The position numbers and the translations under genes were made by a program. This document shows, piece by piece, positions 30,001 through 39,006 of a DNA stretch of 64,000 bases. How positions within the stretch are numbered: position 1 is the first letter of the stretch; each line of letters starts with the position of its first letter. Origin of the DNA: Pedosphaera sp. (GTDB lineage: Bacteria > Verrucomicrobiota > Verrucomicrobiia > Limisphaerales > AAA164-E04); the NCBI GenBank assembly GCA_002690655.1, contig NZFL01000011.1:124247-188246 (forward strand), written 5' to 3'. The notes beneath the pieces were generated by a model. That model did no database searches, was not told the origin of the DNA, and was given only the letters and a program-made list of their open reading frames with translations.

Positions 30001-30862
30001 GGTCCTGATGGCGACAGATGCCTGGGTAAACACTCATTTGGGTGATTTATCGAAGCCGGAATCCTGGATGATTGAATTGCTAGGTGTTTACCAGGCTCAT
30101 GAAACGCCGAGGCCAGCATTGCTAGGGCGTATGCTGGAAGCATCTGATTACCGCGTTCGTGCCTACGCCGCTCGCGCCCTAGGTGGTTGGGCAGAACGAT
30201 TGCCACAAACCCGGGACTGGCTCAGGAAGGCTGTTCAAGACTCACATCCAAGAGTGCGTCTGGAAGGGGTAGTAGCCTGTAGTTATCTCCCATCACCTGA
30301 TTCTGTCACAATCGCGACTTTGGCTTTGCTACATCCAATGGATCGGTTTCTAGATTACGCACTTCGACAGAGTGTTCGTGCCCTTCAACCTTTATGGGAA
30401 TCTCCCTGGAATAAAGGTGAATTAAGATTTACTTCAACAAAACAACAAGCATATCTGAAAGACCTTGTCGGAAATCCCCCTGTTGCCCCGAGTCAAGGTG
30501 CGATACTCTATGAACAGGCATGCCTTCCATGTCATCAACCAGAAGGGAAAGGTTTGGCTGGCATTTATCCCTCTCTTGCAGAAAGTGACTGGATCAACGG
30601 TGATCCTGACCGCTTGATTCGCATTGTGCTGCATGGTCTTTCAGGTCCCATCGAAGTAAATGGTAAGCTTTTTCAAAGCGAGACTGACAATCCCATGCCT
30701 TCATTCGGTGGCTTGAAAGACGAACAAATTGCATCTCTGCTGACTTTTCTGCGGAAGTCTTTTGGCAATGATGCCGGCGCGATCAACGCCGACTCGGTTC
30801 GCAACGTGCGCTTGCTCACGCATGGGCGCATAGATCCATGGACAGCGCTTGAGCTGAATTGA
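27077..30862 (+). CDS. Giant lipoprotein: DUF1080, SGNH-like, PVC dehydrogenase, HEAT and cytochrome c domains
   Basis: 1261 residues. An N-terminal hydrophobic segment ends in VGAC (lipobox near residue 44). Domains in order: DUF1080 (about 50-230, SVSLFDGYSLDRW start); a SGNH-hydrolase-like domain (about 270-480) that keeps DGIHLTAAG but has TIGQEN where GDS is expected and FGQMEAF for the GxND block; a PVC-type membrane-bound dehydrogenase beta-propeller (about 565-935: GFQVNLYASE, VACSPSYPQ, MGPDGAMYLADWYNPVIGH); HEAT-like repeats (about 945-1120); and cytochrome c with CLPCHQ near 1148 and a PMPSFGGL methionine. Likely a lipid-anchored redox enzyme on glycans, coupled to the sulfatase. 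ATG at 27089 is an alternative start. Confidence 0.85.
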   Translation: MRVFMNTVSLFMHLKFLKACLFGWGSFRNHFFLVLLSGLIVGACTHQAGSVSLFDGYSLDRWEGDTQNVWRVENQTIVGGSLDGNSRNEFLSTKQSYDHFRLTLEYKLIGTEGFVNGGVQFRSRRISDSPNEMVGYQADIGAGWSGSLYDESRRKIMLAEADKQRMGRIEKPGEWNHYEILALGNQVKLFLNGSHMITYVESDQAIEQNGLVALQIHGGCKAEIAFRNIMIESLRLSDTPTEGVILNRFGSGQPVDSKPRFSHGEFSPAENEIVVTIGQENFVREQKSGAFESRMIAGFPAANLRFRSMAWEGDTVYEQWRELNFGSWADQLETVKAGILIVQFGQMEAFDGVGRLTEFKTAYHRLLDQFAQQTRRVILVSPMPFEKPLASHAPDLRKRNQDVASYAGVVQDIATERGLIFVDLLSAINQGKAMGRIPKLTSDGIHLTAAGLEVVGKLIANALGAKPYAVNDEAVLRESVIAKNKYWFDSWRPANWSFSYGDRVSQMFGRGAAGRPSLRESFEQRRPMITALDDFIHQVSNGSASPVPTTLNKTEKVISPEAMTPEEQLATFEMAEGFQVNLYASERDGVVNPVQIAWDEKGRLYVACSPSYPQNLASRPPSDYILVLEDKDRDGKTDHYWRFASGLNMIQGLEPGGDGLYVCDFDQLIYLRDEDGDLRADSREILYSGFGIGDTHQLVNSISHGPDGSLWFTQGLHAMSLVETPWGLTRLDRAAVWRLQPRTLRLEGFFGGGMAGANCWGVTFDDFGQVFHKTGDRPHGYWTVPGMVRGASPIGSGSRESANQSYSNSPEQYHSVGAMFETSPKTTSIDIVGTKAMPEHMQGAALIGGYFGSVVELHQFNDDGAGFRTTQLPKVMRASNNAFRPVDVSMGPDGAMYLADWYNPVIGHYQASYADPKRDKHHGRIWRIASTNNTPVQAPDLADMDLSELLVQLESPERWTRYQAKRLLYYRPTSEVLMATDAWVNTHLGDLSKPESWMIELLGVYQAHETPRPALLGRMLEASDYRVRAYAARALGGWAERLPQTRDWLRKAVQDSHPRVRLEGVVACSYLPSPDSVTIATLALLHPMDRFLDYALRQSVRALQPLWESPWNKGELRFTSTKQQAYLKDLVGNPPVAPSQGAILYEQACLPCHQPEGKGLAGIYPSLAESDWINGDPDRLIRIVLHGLSGPIEVNGKLFQSETDNPMPSFGGLKDEQIASLLTFLRKSFGNDAGAINADSVRNVRLLTHGRIDPWTALELN

Positions 30863-31092
30863 CTTTCAAGTCTGACCGTGGCAGCCACAAGGCGAGCAGT
30901 CCCAGATACTGCGGGCTTGGTTCGCCTGTATTGATGACACGGATGAACGAATGAATCCCTGATGGGGGTGACTCGTGAGCGCAAGATACTTTTAGGAAAG
31001 AAAGGGGCGGGGTAATTTTTGTTTGTCTCTTTCATTTTCATGGATGCATTGCTGTCGATCAGGTCGGTAAATGATTGGGATCCAGTATCACA
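30863..31092. other. Intergenic region with a nested stem-loop
   Basis: Between convergent genes. At 30890-30927 an outer stem (AGGCGA with TCGCCT) encloses an inner one (GCAGT with ACTGC). It has no T run, so it is not a clear terminator; it may protect the 3' end of the preceding long mRNA. Nothing else seen. Confidence 0.35.
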
Positions 31093-31123
31093 CAAAAAAG
31101 GCGGCAAATAAATTTGCCGCCTT
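31093..31123 (-). terminator. Intrinsic terminator of metK-ahcY
   Basis: A 12-base perfect stem (AAGGCGGCAAAT with ATTTGCCGCCTT) with a two-base centre is followed on the minus strand by a run of T. It lies 27 bases beyond the ahcY stop. Confidence 0.93.
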
Positions 31124-31150
31124 CTAGAATATTGTTTTTAAAACTAATTT

Positions 31151-32581
31151 TTAGTAGCGATAGTGGTCTGGCTTGTAAGGGCCCTCAACTGAAACTCCGA
31201 TGTAATCGGCTTGATTCTTGCTCAGAGTGGTCAGGTTCACACCCAGTTTGGATAAGTGCAGTCGTGCAACTTCCTCGTCAAGTGCCTTGGGCAAAACATA
31301 AACGCTGGGCTCGTTGGTATCCCGTTTTTCCCATAAATCAATCTGTGCCAGCGTTTGATTCGCAAAACTAGCTGACATGACGAATGACGGGTGCCCTGTG
31401 GCACAGCCAAGATTCACAAGACGGCCTTCTGCCAGCATGAAAATGGATCGACCATCTTTCATGAAATACTGATCAACCTGAGGTTTGACGGTGACCATTT
31501 TCACGTCCGGATGGTTGTTCAATTTATCTACCTGTATCTCATTATCGAAATGCCCAATGTTACAGACGATGGCTTGATCTTTCATGCTCAGCATATGGTC
31601 CAAGGTAATCACATCTTTATTCCCAGTCGTGGTTACATAAATGTCTGCTCGTCCCAATGTTTCTTCTACCGTTGTTACCTCGAAACCCTCCATCACGGCT
31701 TGGAGAGCATTGATGGGGTCAATTTCCGTAACAATCACTCGGGCACCGAATCCACGCATCGATTGTGCACAGCCTTTACCGACATCACCATAACCAATGA
31801 CACAGACTAACTTGCCGGCGACCATGACGTCTGTGGCTCGTTTGATTCCGTCGGCAAGAGATTCTCGACATCCGTACAAATTGTCGAATTTGGATTTGGT
31901 AACAGAATCATTGACATTAACAGCTGGTATCAGAAGAGAGCCCTCTTGATGCATCTTAACCAAACGATGTACTCCTGTGGTTGTCTCTTCGGAAACACCT
32001 TTCCAATCCTTGACAACTGTATGCCACTTGAGCGGGTCCTCGGCATGGACTTTCTTCAAGAGATCCTTTATGACCTGTTCCTCGGCGCTTTCAGAAGGGC
32101 TGTTGACCCAGTCGCTGCCGTTTTCCAACTCGTATCCTTTGTGAATCAAAAGTGTCGCATCACCACCATCGTCCACGATCAATTGAGGGCCTTTGCCATC
32201 TGGATGAGTCAGTGCCTGATAAGTACACCACCAGTATTCTTCGAGTGTCTCTCCTTTCCAGGCAAACACTGGGAAGTCCGCCTCAGCAATGGCTGCGGCA
32301 GCATGATCTTGAGTTGAGAAGATGTTACAACTAGCCCAACGGATGGAGGCGCCAAGATCAGCAAGTGTTTCAATTAATACAGCAGTTTGAATGGTCATGT
32401 GCAGCGATCCTGTGATACGCACATCCTTCAAAGGTTTGCTGGATGCGTATTTTTCACGGATAGCCATTAAGCCGGGCATTTCTTTCTCGGCAATGGTGAT
32501 TTCTTTTCGACCCCATTCTGCTAGTGAAAGGTCGGCGACTTTGAAGTCTCCGGTTTTGGCTTGCTCTAATGTTTCGCTCAT
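31151..32581 (-). CDS. ahcY: Adenosylhomocysteinase
   Basis: 476 residues, normal for bacterial SahH with the 40-residue insert. Conserved: N-terminal [30 protein letters not shown]; catalytic segment [21 protein letters not shown] (lysine and aspartate of the active site); NAD site [26 protein letters not shown]; and C-terminus [10 protein letters not shown]. It splits S-adenosylhomocysteine to adenosine and homocysteine, removing the product inhibitor of methyltransferases. It follows metK by 37 bases and ends at a strong terminator, so it shares the metK promoter and operator. Confidence 0.97.
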   Translation of the reverse strand: MSETLEQAKTGDFKVADLSLAEWGRKEITIAEKEMPGLMAIREKYASSKPLKDVRITGSLHMTIQTAVLIETLADLGASIRWASCNIFSTQDHAAAAIAEADFPVFAWKGETLEEYWWCTYQALTHPDGKGPQLIVDDGGDATLLIHKGYELENGSDWVNSPSESAEEQVIKDLLKKVHAEDPLKWHTVVKDWKGVSEETTTGVHRLVKMHQEGSLLIPAVNVNDSVTKSKFDNLYGCRESLADGIKRATDVMVAGKLVCVIGYGDVGKGCAQSMRGFGARVIVTEIDPINALQAVMEGFEVTTVEETLGRADIYVTTTGNKDVITLDHMLSMKDQAIVCNIGHFDNEIQVDKLNNHPDVKMVTVKPQVDQYFMKDGRSIFMLAEGRLVNLGCATGHPSFVMSASFANQTLAQIDLWEKRDTNEPSVYVLPKALDEEVARLHLSKLGVNLTTLSKNQADYIGVSVEGPYKPDHYRY

Positions 32582-32618
32582 ATTTTCAAGTTATTTCGTA
32601 TTTAAAAAATGCTATCGA

Positions 32619-33800
32619 TCAGGATTTCACTGCTCTTTTCAGGGCGGCAGCCTTGTCAGTGCGTTCCCAGGTGATTGTTTTTGTATCGTCTACTTTGCCA
32701 AAGTGGCCGTAGTTAGTGGTGGCAGAGAAGATAGGACGCAAAAGCTTCAACTGTTTGACGATGTCAGCTGGCTTGAAGCTGAAGACTTTCTCAACGGCTT
32801 CGGTAATTTTGGCTTCACTGACGGTTCCTGTGCCGAAAGTATCCACGGTAACTGAAACCGGATCAGGATAGCCTATCGCGTAGGCAAACTGGACTTCACA
32901 TTTTGTAGCCAGTCCAGCGGCGACAACATTCTTGGCTACATAACGTCCCATGTAGGCAGCACTCCGATCAACCTTACTTGGATCTTTTCCGGAGAATGCT
33001 CCTCCGCCATGACGTCCCATGCCACCATATGTGTCGACAATAATTTTTCTACCTGTTAATCCCGCATCGCCTTGTGGGCCGCCCACGACGAACCGGCCGG
33101 TGGGATTGATAAGATACTGGGTGTTCTTGTTCAGCAATTTTTTCGGCAGCACTTTTTGAATAACATTCTTCACAATGAAATCATGGATCTGTTTGTGGGT
33201 AACTCCGTCCGTGTGCTGTGTGCTTACCACAACACTCGTTACTTCTACAGGCTTGCCGTTCTCGTATCGGACAGAGCACTGTGATTTGGCGTCAGGACGC
33301 AACCATTTAGCCTTGCCACTCTTCCGTATGCGTGTCAACTCACGCCCGACGCGGTGAGCATACATCACTGGAGCAGGCATGAGTTCATCTGTCTCGTCAC
33401 AGGCGTAACCAAACATCAATCCCTGATCACCTGCGCCTTGTTCATCCGTAGCCTTGCCCTTGGCAGCTTTGGCGTCGACACCTTGCGCAATGTCGGTGCT
33501 CTGCGTCGTGAGATAATTGTTTATGAACACATGATCTGCATGGAAAACATCGTCGTCATTCACGTATCCGATACTTCGTATTGCCTCGCGAACGACCTCA
33601 TTGTAGTCGAATTTGGCTTTGGTGGTTATTTCACCGCCTATGACGACCACATTACTTTTGACAAAGGTTTCACATGCGACACGACTTTTTTTGTCCTGTG
33701 CCAGGCAGGCGTCCAGTATTGCGTCCGATATGGTGTCGCAGACTTTATCAGGATGCCCTTCGCCTACGGATTCAGATGAAAAGATGTAGTTATTACTCAT
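32619..33800 (-). CDS. metK: S-adenosylmethionine synthase
   Basis: 393 residues. Typical Met[26 protein letters not shown] at the N-terminus, [12 protein letters not shown] (phosphate-binding region), [21 protein letters not shown], and [22 protein letters not shown]. It makes S-adenosylmethionine from methionine and ATP. Upstream partner of ahcY. The start codon is 43 bases from the operator-like site that also occurs ahead of metH, and 149 bases from the divergent regulator gene. Confidence 0.98.
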   Translation of the reverse strand: MSNNYIFSSESVGEGHPDKVCDTISDAILDACLAQDKKSRVACETFVKSNVVVIGGEITTKAKFDYNEVVREAIRSIGYVNDDDVFHADHVFINNYLTTQSTDIAQGVDAKAAKGKATDEQGAGDQGLMFGYACDETDELMPAPVMYAHRVGRELTRIRKSGKAKWLRPDAKSQCSVRYENGKPVEVTSVVVSTQHTDGVTHKQIHDFIVKNVIQKVLPKKLLNKNTQYLINPTGRFVVGGPQGDAGLTGRKIIVDTYGGMGRHGGGAFSGKDPSKVDRSAAYMGRYVAKNVVAAGLATKCEVQFAYAIGYPDPVSVTVDTFGTGTVSEAKITEAVEKVFSFKPADIVKQLKLLRPIFSATTNYGHFGKVDDTKTITWERTDKAAALKRAVKS

Positions 33801-33842
33801 GATTAATGTGACTCAAGTTCATTACGTCCTAACACATATTGA

Positions 33843-33865
33843 CGTATCTTGATAAGATGATATAA
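33843..33865. promoter_or_regulatory. Operator-like site between metK-ahcY and the SahR-like gene
   Basis: It contains TATCnnGATAAGATGATAT, with inner symmetric half-sites ATCTT/AAGAT around GAT and outer TATC/GATA arms. It matches the site upstream of metH at 17 defined positions and in the same orientation. It sits in the 149-base divergent region, 43 bases from the metK start and 85 from the regulator start, so one site could control both and give autoregulation. Confidence 0.7.
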
Positions 33866-33949
33866 TCTATTTACTCGACGTCAATGGATTATTCCTGAAT
33901 TTATGGCAGTCGAAATTTAAATGAGCCCCTCGTTAAACATGGAGATAGA

Positions 33950-34882
33950 ATGGCTGACATAGTCGCATCACTAAGAGTGCTTGCAGATGCCACGCGCATA
34001 CGGCTCGTTGCGTTGCTGTCTAGGGATGAACTCTCTGTCAATGAAATGCAAGAGATCACTCACATGGGACAATCGCGCATCAGTACGCATTTAGGACTGC
34101 TGCAAAAACATGGCTTGCTTTCATCACGTCGGGAAGGGAAGCGAGTGTTCTACAAATTGCTGGATCTGAAAAAGGGCACCGATAAATCTCTTCTCGATAT
34201 TGCACTTGAAGGAGCCAGAGGCTTGGAAGATTTTGAATCCGATCGCATCAATTTGAAACGGATTCTCGACAGACGAGAAGATCAGGCCAAGGTTTATTTC
34301 AATCAGGTGGCCGGTCGTTTTGACCGCAGTTATGGTCCTGGAAGGTCATGGCAAGCCTTTGGACATCTGCTCTTGAGGCTTATCCCCAAGCTGGACATTG
34401 CAGATCTCGGGTCAGGTGAAGGATTACTTTCGGAATTACTTGCGATGAGTGCAAAATCGGTGATTGCCGTTGATAACTCTCAAAGCATGGTTGATTTTGG
34501 TGCGCGCAAGGCCAAGGAAAATAAAATTCGTAACTTAGACTTCCGTCAGGGCGATATCATGCAGCCACCTATTGATGACCAGAGCGTCGATGTGGTTGTT
34601 TTGAGTCAAGCCCTGCATCACGCTAAGGATCCAGCGGTGGCACTTAAATCCGCCTTCAGGATTCTACGACCGGGAGGAAATCTGATGGTCTTGGATTTAC
34701 TTCAACATGATTTCGAAGAAGCAAAGGCGTTGTATGGTGATGTCTGGATGGGTTTTGAAGAAAGCCTGCTTCAAAAGTGGCTGGAGAAGGCGGGTTTTGC
34801 GCAAATTGAAATAGAAGCTGTCGCCAAGGAGGCTGAGCCTCCTCATTTTCAAACCCTGCTGGCCACAGCTTTCAAGGAATGA
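33950..34882 (+). CDS. ArsR-family regulator fused to a SAM-dependent methyltransferase domain (SahR-like)
   Basis: 310 residues. Residues 1-85 are an ArsR winged helix (SLRVLADATRIRLVALLSRDELSVNEMQ, QSRISTHLGLLQKHGLLSSRREGKRVFYKL) without an obvious metal-binding CxC. Residues 105-305 are a class I methyltransferase fold: motif I DLGSGEG, acidic AVDNS, GDIMQPPIDDQSVDVVVLSQALHH and ILRPGGNLMVLDL. GGAGAT lies four bases before the ATG. ArsR-methyltransferase fusions called SahR sense S-adenosylhomocysteine and repress SAM-cycle genes in Proteobacteria (family knowledge). Its position divergent from metK-ahcY with a shared operator-like site strongly suggests the same role here. Confidence 0.88.
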   Translation: MADIVASLRVLADATRIRLVALLSRDELSVNEMQEITHMGQSRISTHLGLLQKHGLLSSRREGKRVFYKLLDLKKGTDKSLLDIALEGARGLEDFESDRINLKRILDRREDQAKVYFNQVAGRFDRSYGPGRSWQAFGHLLLRLIPKLDIADLGSGEGLLSELLAMSAKSVIAVDNSQSMVDFGARKAKENKIRNLDFRQGDIMQPPIDDQSVDVVVLSQALHHAKDPAVALKSAFRILRPGGNLMVLDLLQHDFEEAKALYGDVWMGFEESLLQKWLEKAGFAQIEIEAVAKEAEPPHFQTLLATAFKE

Positions 34883-35061
34883 CGTCAATTGGCCTGTTCG
34901 ACTCAAAGCTTTGACTTGATAGTTATCATTTTACCGACTGCTCTTTACCTCTCGCTACAGCCCTCTGCAGATAGGATCGTGTTCCATTCTAACACTGTTT
35001 TGTTAACGTTATTTTGATGGAAGAACCGGGGACACAACCACTATGCAAGTCTTGGAGAAAT

Positions 35062-35089
35062 TCAAACTAAATCGATGGAATTAGTTTGA
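35062..35089. promoter_or_regulatory. Inverted repeat upstream of the second pseudopilin
   Basis: Perfect 9-base arms TCAAACTAA and TTAGTTTGA separated by 10 bases, so arm centres are about two helical turns apart. It ends 31 bases before the pseudopilin start. The arrangement suits a dimeric regulator; a hairpin in the leader is the alternative. Not found ahead of the other pseudopilin at 1775. Confidence 0.45.
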
Positions 35090-35119
35090 TTAATTTCAGT
35101 TTTAATCTATCCCTCATCT

Positions 35120-35929
35120 ATGATCCAAGATAAAGAAGCTCACCTGAAATTGGCCGGGCCGTTTCAATCTTTCAGAAAACAAGGCGCTTTCACATTGATC
35201 GAGCTGCTGGTAGTGATCGCCATCATTGCCATTCTAGCAGGGATGCTTTTACCGGCACTTGGTAAAGCTAAAGAGAAAGGCCAACGTATTGCCTGCCTGA
35301 ATAATTTGCGCCAAATAAATCTTTTCATGCAATTTTATACGGATGATAACAACGATACATTTCCACCTCACCGAAACAACGGGACATCATCCACTGCACA
35401 AAATCTGACCAATTGGTGGGGAACCACCATCATTCCTGAGGGCAATATGTCGAATCTTTTTCACTGCCTTTCCCTCAAGCGAAGTCGGCAGGACAATAAC
35501 GTGAAATGGGAATGGGCCTTTGATGCTCACAAAGTGGGCTATGGTTACAATGCGTTTTTTCTCGGTATTCATCCTTACGGGGGCGGATCTTTCACCATTA
35601 ACGGTATCAAAGTAGAATCCAAACCTAACTTTAAACGCACTGCTGTTCGAAGTCCGTCCATGAATCTAGCAGTCGGGGATACCATGCCCAAGCCGAATGG
35701 TTCGTGGAGTAGTAGTCTCTGGTGGCCTACGTCGGGCTTCGGTAATGGTGACGCACTTGAGGGTATTGATCCAAATCGGCACCAGGGAGGTGGAAATGTT
35801 GGTTTCAACGATGGCCATGCTGAGTTTCGGAAGGGAGATCAAATCAACCCACCTTCAGATCCTGCCCGCACAGGCACCGATGTAAATTTGGAGTTCTGGG
35901 ACCCACTTCAGCGCAAGCAAGGTTATTGA
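35120..35929 (+). CDS. Pseudopilin-like protein with prepilin leader and H-X9-DG tail
   Basis: 269 residues. The leader ends at [18 protein letters not shown] (basic leader, cleavage before F, glutamate at +5), then [37 protein letters not shown], nearly the same as the first pseudopilin in the helix. The C-terminal motif [17 protein letters not shown] contains H-X9-DG. The middle differs from the other copy, including a long variable glycine- and asparagine-rich globular region. It stands alone without secretion genes; function unknown. The leader is about 25 residues long, near the upper end for this family. Confidence 0.87.
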   Translation: MIQDKEAHLKLAGPFQSFRKQGAFTLIELLVVIAIIAILAGMLLPALGKAKEKGQRIACLNNLRQINLFMQFYTDDNNDTFPPHRNNGTSSTAQNLTNWWGTTIIPEGNMSNLFHCLSLKRSRQDNNVKWEWAFDAHKVGYGYNAFFLGIHPYGGGSFTINGIKVESKPNFKRTAVRSPSMNLAVGDTMPKPNGSWSSSLWWPTSGFGNGDALEGIDPNRHQGGGNVGFNDGHAEFRKGDQINPPSDPARTGTDVNLEFWDPLQRKQGY

Positions 35930-36119
35930 TCTTTGCTATCAGTAGTTGCTGTTTGTTCCCTCAACACTTTTCCCTCTTTGAGGAATCCTACAAATGAACA
36001 AATGTGTTTTTGAAACTTATTTGTTCACCTCAATGCACTTCTTGCCTGGATCGAGGGAGTGGGAAGATAGCCAAGATTGCCTCATTCTAAGCAAGACGAT
36101 ATACCGTGAGTTTGAAGGC

Positions 36120-36147
36120 AAAAAAAAGGGGATAGTCCTCTTTTTTT
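36120..36147 (+). terminator. Intrinsic terminator between pseudopilin and hisD
   Basis: An A-rich/G-rich left arm pairs with TCCTC followed by seven T (one G-T pair, three-base loop). A-tract on one side and T-tract on the other make it usable in both directions. It is about 190 bases past the pseudopilin stop and 69 bases before the chosen hisD start. Confidence 0.7.
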
Positions 36148-36215
36148 GAATTTTCTTAACAAGAGTGGAATTTGCCATTTGCCAAGAGGGCTATAATGCA
36201 CGTATGTGTACTCTT

Positions 36216-37508
36216 ATGAACATTGCGGTCTTCTCAGAAAAGTCCTTTCAGCGGAAATGGAACAAGGTCCTAGCTACATCGAGTCTGTTTGATGAAGAGG
36301 TGGATCAAAGAGTTCGTTCCATCATGCACGAAGTAGCCAGTAAAGGAGATAAGGCAGTTTTGCATTTTACGGAACAATTTGATGGTGCCGTATTGAAGGC
36401 GCGAGAATTAATTGTCTCTAAAACTGAATTCGAACATGCCTCACGACAAGTCGATTCTGCGACAAAAGCGGCAATAAAAGAGTCTTTTTCAAACATTCAG
36501 AATTTTGGGAAAATGTCCAAAAGAAAGGGCTGGAGTGGACGCAACTCGCATGGAGCTCGCGTGGGGGAAAAATATGATCCTTTCCGCAGGGTGGGTCTTT
36601 ATGTACCTGGAGGCACGGCTCCATTAGCCTCGACAGCATTAATGACAGTAGGGCTTGCCAAAGTAGCAGGTTGCCCTGAGATTAACGTATGCACTCCATG
36701 CAATCCGGAGGGTAAAGTAAATCCAGACTTATTGTTTGCATTAAAACACGCAGGAGCTTCCAAGGTTTTCAAAGTAGGTGGAGCACAGGCTGTAGCGGCC
36801 ATGGCATTCGGTACTAGAACCATTGCCAAAGCAGATAAAATTTTTGGTCCAGGGAATGCCTATGTTGTGGCCGCAAAAAGGCTTGCATTTGGTCATGTGT
36901 CCATTGATTTGCTTCCGGGTCCGAGTGAGGTGCTCATCATTGCTGACCCAACAGCTAATGCTTCCTATGTTGCTGCTGACATGCTTGCTCAAGCTGAACA
37001 CGGCTCAGGTAAAGAACGTGTCTGTTTACTGACAACTTCCAAAAGATTGATCAGTCGTGTTCAGGCAGAGGTAAATAAGCAAGTTGAAAAGTTGACGCGT
37101 TCAGAATTCATAGGAAAAGCTTTGAACAAAAATGCGTGGTTGATTCACGTCAGGGATTTGGATCAGGCTGTGGGATTGGCCAACGAGTTTGCACCTGAGC
37201 ATTGCGAAATCATGACACACAATGCCCGTAAGCTTTCGAAGGGAATTGTAACGGCAGGCGCCATTTTCCTTGGTAATGATTCACCAACTGCGCTCGGAGA
37301 TTATGTGGCTGGTCCCAGTCACGTATTGCCTACTGGAGGAGCTGGGGCTTCTTTTCCGGGTTTGACAGTGGATCAATTTCAACGTCGCACGAGTATTGTT
37401 GAGTATCAGAAGTCATCGCTTGAAAGGGCATTGCCCGCGGTGCGTGCCTTTGCGAATATGGAAGGTTTGGACGGACATGGAAACTCGGCAGAAATACGTA
37501 AAAGTTGA
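36216..37508 (+). CDS. hisD: Histidinol dehydrogenase
   Basis: 430 residues from the start at 36216, the normal length; in-frame starts at 36165 and 36204 only add residues that do not fit the family. Typical segments: VGLYVPGGTAPLASTALM, VCTPCNPEGKVNP, GGAQAVAAMAFGT, KIFGPGNAYV, DLLPGPSEVLIIAD, AQAEHGSG (zinc ligands), EFAPEHCEIM, and GPSHVLPTGGAG near the C-terminus. It carries out the last two steps of histidine synthesis (histidinol to histidine with NAD). Followed 29 bases later by hisC. Confidence 0.96.
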   Translation: MNIAVFSEKSFQRKWNKVLATSSLFDEEVDQRVRSIMHEVASKGDKAVLHFTEQFDGAVLKARELIVSKTEFEHASRQVDSATKAAIKESFSNIQNFGKMSKRKGWSGRNSHGARVGEKYDPFRRVGLYVPGGTAPLASTALMTVGLAKVAGCPEINVCTPCNPEGKVNPDLLFALKHAGASKVFKVGGAQAVAAMAFGTRTIAKADKIFGPGNAYVVAAKRLAFGHVSIDLLPGPSEVLIIADPTANASYVAADMLAQAEHGSGKERVCLLTTSKRLISRVQAEVNKQVEKLTRSEFIGKALNKNAWLIHVRDLDQAVGLANEFAPEHCEIMTHNARKLSKGIVTAGAIFLGNDSPTALGDYVAGPSHVLPTGGAGASFPGLTVDQFQRRTSIVEYQKSSLERALPAVRAFANMEGLDGHGNSAEIRKS

Positions 37509-37537
37509 GTGCTCAGTGATCTTTAAGCAATGATGCC

Positions 37538-38671
37538 ATGGCTCGAAATTTAAAATCTAATCCTGATTGGATACGACCACTTGTTCATGAACTACACCCT
37601 TACACCCCCGGTGAACAACCCAAGGTGAAGGGATTGACCAAGCTCAACACCAACGAAAACCCTTACCCTCCCTCGCCAAGCGTGCTCAAGGCACTGAGGG
37701 GATCAGTGGATGAGCGATTGCGATTATATCCAAACCCTACGGCGCAGCCTTTGCGTCAGCGTATCGCGAAACTTCACGATGTAGAGGAAAATCAGATTAC
37801 GGTTGGAAATGGTTCGGATGAACTTCTGGGATTGGCCACTCGTGCTTTTGTTGAGCCCTGGCAAGGAAAGCGGGCTGGACGTGTCAGGGAAAAGTCTCTC
37901 GTTCAATATTGGACCCCAAGTTATTCGCTTTATCCTGTGCTGACGGACATTCAAGGAGCCATACGTCATGAGGTTCCGTTGAACCCTGATTTCAGTATGC
38001 CGTCTTTGCGGCAGCTGAAAAAAGAACAACAATGGAACTTTGATGCGGCACTTTCATTTGTCACAACCCCGAATGCGCCCACAGGCAGAGGGTATTCCAC
38101 CCGCGAACTGCTTGCTCTGTGCCGAGCTCAAAATGGTATTGTCATTTTAGATGAGGCCTATGCTGATTTTGCTGAGCAAAACGCCATGGAACTTGCTTCC
38201 ACCTTAAGTAATGTTCTGGTTTCACGGACCTTTTCAAAATCCTATTCCTTGTGTTTTCAGCGGGTAGGTTACTTTGTTGGGCATCCTGATTTAATTCACG
38301 CTATCGATTGCATTCGCGACAGTTACAATGTGAATGGAATGGGGCAAATAGCAGCACTGCAAACCTTGAGGAGCCTGTCCTATTACCGTTCCAATTTTCA
38401 GCGTATCAAAAAATGCAGAAATCAGACGGCTCAAGAACTCGAAGGGCTCGGTTTCAATGTTCTGCCGAGTCAAGCCAACTTCCTTTTTGTTAAACCTCCT
38501 CTGGCTCCTGCCAGCGAATGGTTTAATGGATTGCGCCGTCAAAAAATACTGGTTCGCTGGTTTACAACAGGTCAATTCAATGATCGAATTCGCATATCGA
38601 TTGGATCTAATCAAGAGATGAAAAAATGCATGAGTGCCATTCGGCTGTTGAAAGATCGTTTTGAATCTTAG
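37538..38671 (+). CDS. hisC: Histidinol-phosphate aminotransferase
   Basis: 377 residues. Class I/II PLP aminotransferase: LTKLNTNENPYPPSP at the start, LRLYPNPTAQPLRQRIA, VGNGSDELLG, SFVTTPNAPTGRGYS, IVILDEAYADFAEQNA, the PLP lysine in SRTFSKSYSLCFQRVGY, and NFLFVKP then the C-terminal arginine region IRISIGSNQEM. An insertion near residues 115-125 (QGKRAGRVREKSLVQYW) is longer than usual. It makes histidinol phosphate from imidazole-acetol phosphate and glutamate. Pairs with hisD; no other his gene is in the window. Confidence 0.94.
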   Translation: MARNLKSNPDWIRPLVHELHPYTPGEQPKVKGLTKLNTNENPYPPSPSVLKALRGSVDERLRLYPNPTAQPLRQRIAKLHDVEENQITVGNGSDELLGLATRAFVEPWQGKRAGRVREKSLVQYWTPSYSLYPVLTDIQGAIRHEVPLNPDFSMPSLRQLKKEQQWNFDAALSFVTTPNAPTGRGYSTRELLALCRAQNGIVILDEAYADFAEQNAMELASTLSNVLVSRTFSKSYSLCFQRVGYFVGHPDLIHAIDCIRDSYNVNGMGQIAALQTLRSLSYYRSNFQRIKKCRNQTAQELEGLGFNVLPSQANFLFVKPPLAPASEWFNGLRRQKILVRWFTTGQFNDRIRISIGSNQEMKKCMSAIRLLKDRFES

Positions 38672-39006
38672 ATGTATCCAAAAAGGTTCAAGATCGCCCC
38701 TGGATTACGCACGAGAGTTGCCGCGGTCAATTCAAGGTTTCTCATGATTAGTCACTGGCTCTCGGTGAAAACACCTGCACCAAGATTCATTTCCATTTCA
38801 AAGAACTGGTCCAATTAGCTAATATTTTTTCACATCAGGACGGAACTTCAGCTAAGGGTTTTAATCTTCCATGAACGCAGGTCAAAAATTGAGAAGCCCT
38901 TTTGATCAACCTTGGTTAGTCAAATAGAGGTAGATGGATAAGATGTTTACGAGGTCAATCAGGTCTATGTTTAACTGGATGTTAAAGGTGATAGGTTTCC
39001 GATGTT
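38672..39006. other. 335-base intergenic region
   Basis: No gene, terminator or RNA recognised. GATAAGATG at 38937-38945 matches part of the metH/metK site but without its flanks. The promoter of the HypF-like gene should be here. Confidence 0.4.

Noticed and set aside
33106..33115. TTGATAAGAT inside metK, matching the core of the metH/metK site
   Set aside because: It lies in coding sequence, lacks the TATC and GATAT flanks, and is explained by the MetK codons.
38937..38945. GATAAGATG upstream of the HypF-like gene
   Set aside because: Only nine bases match and the outer arms are absent; likely chance.
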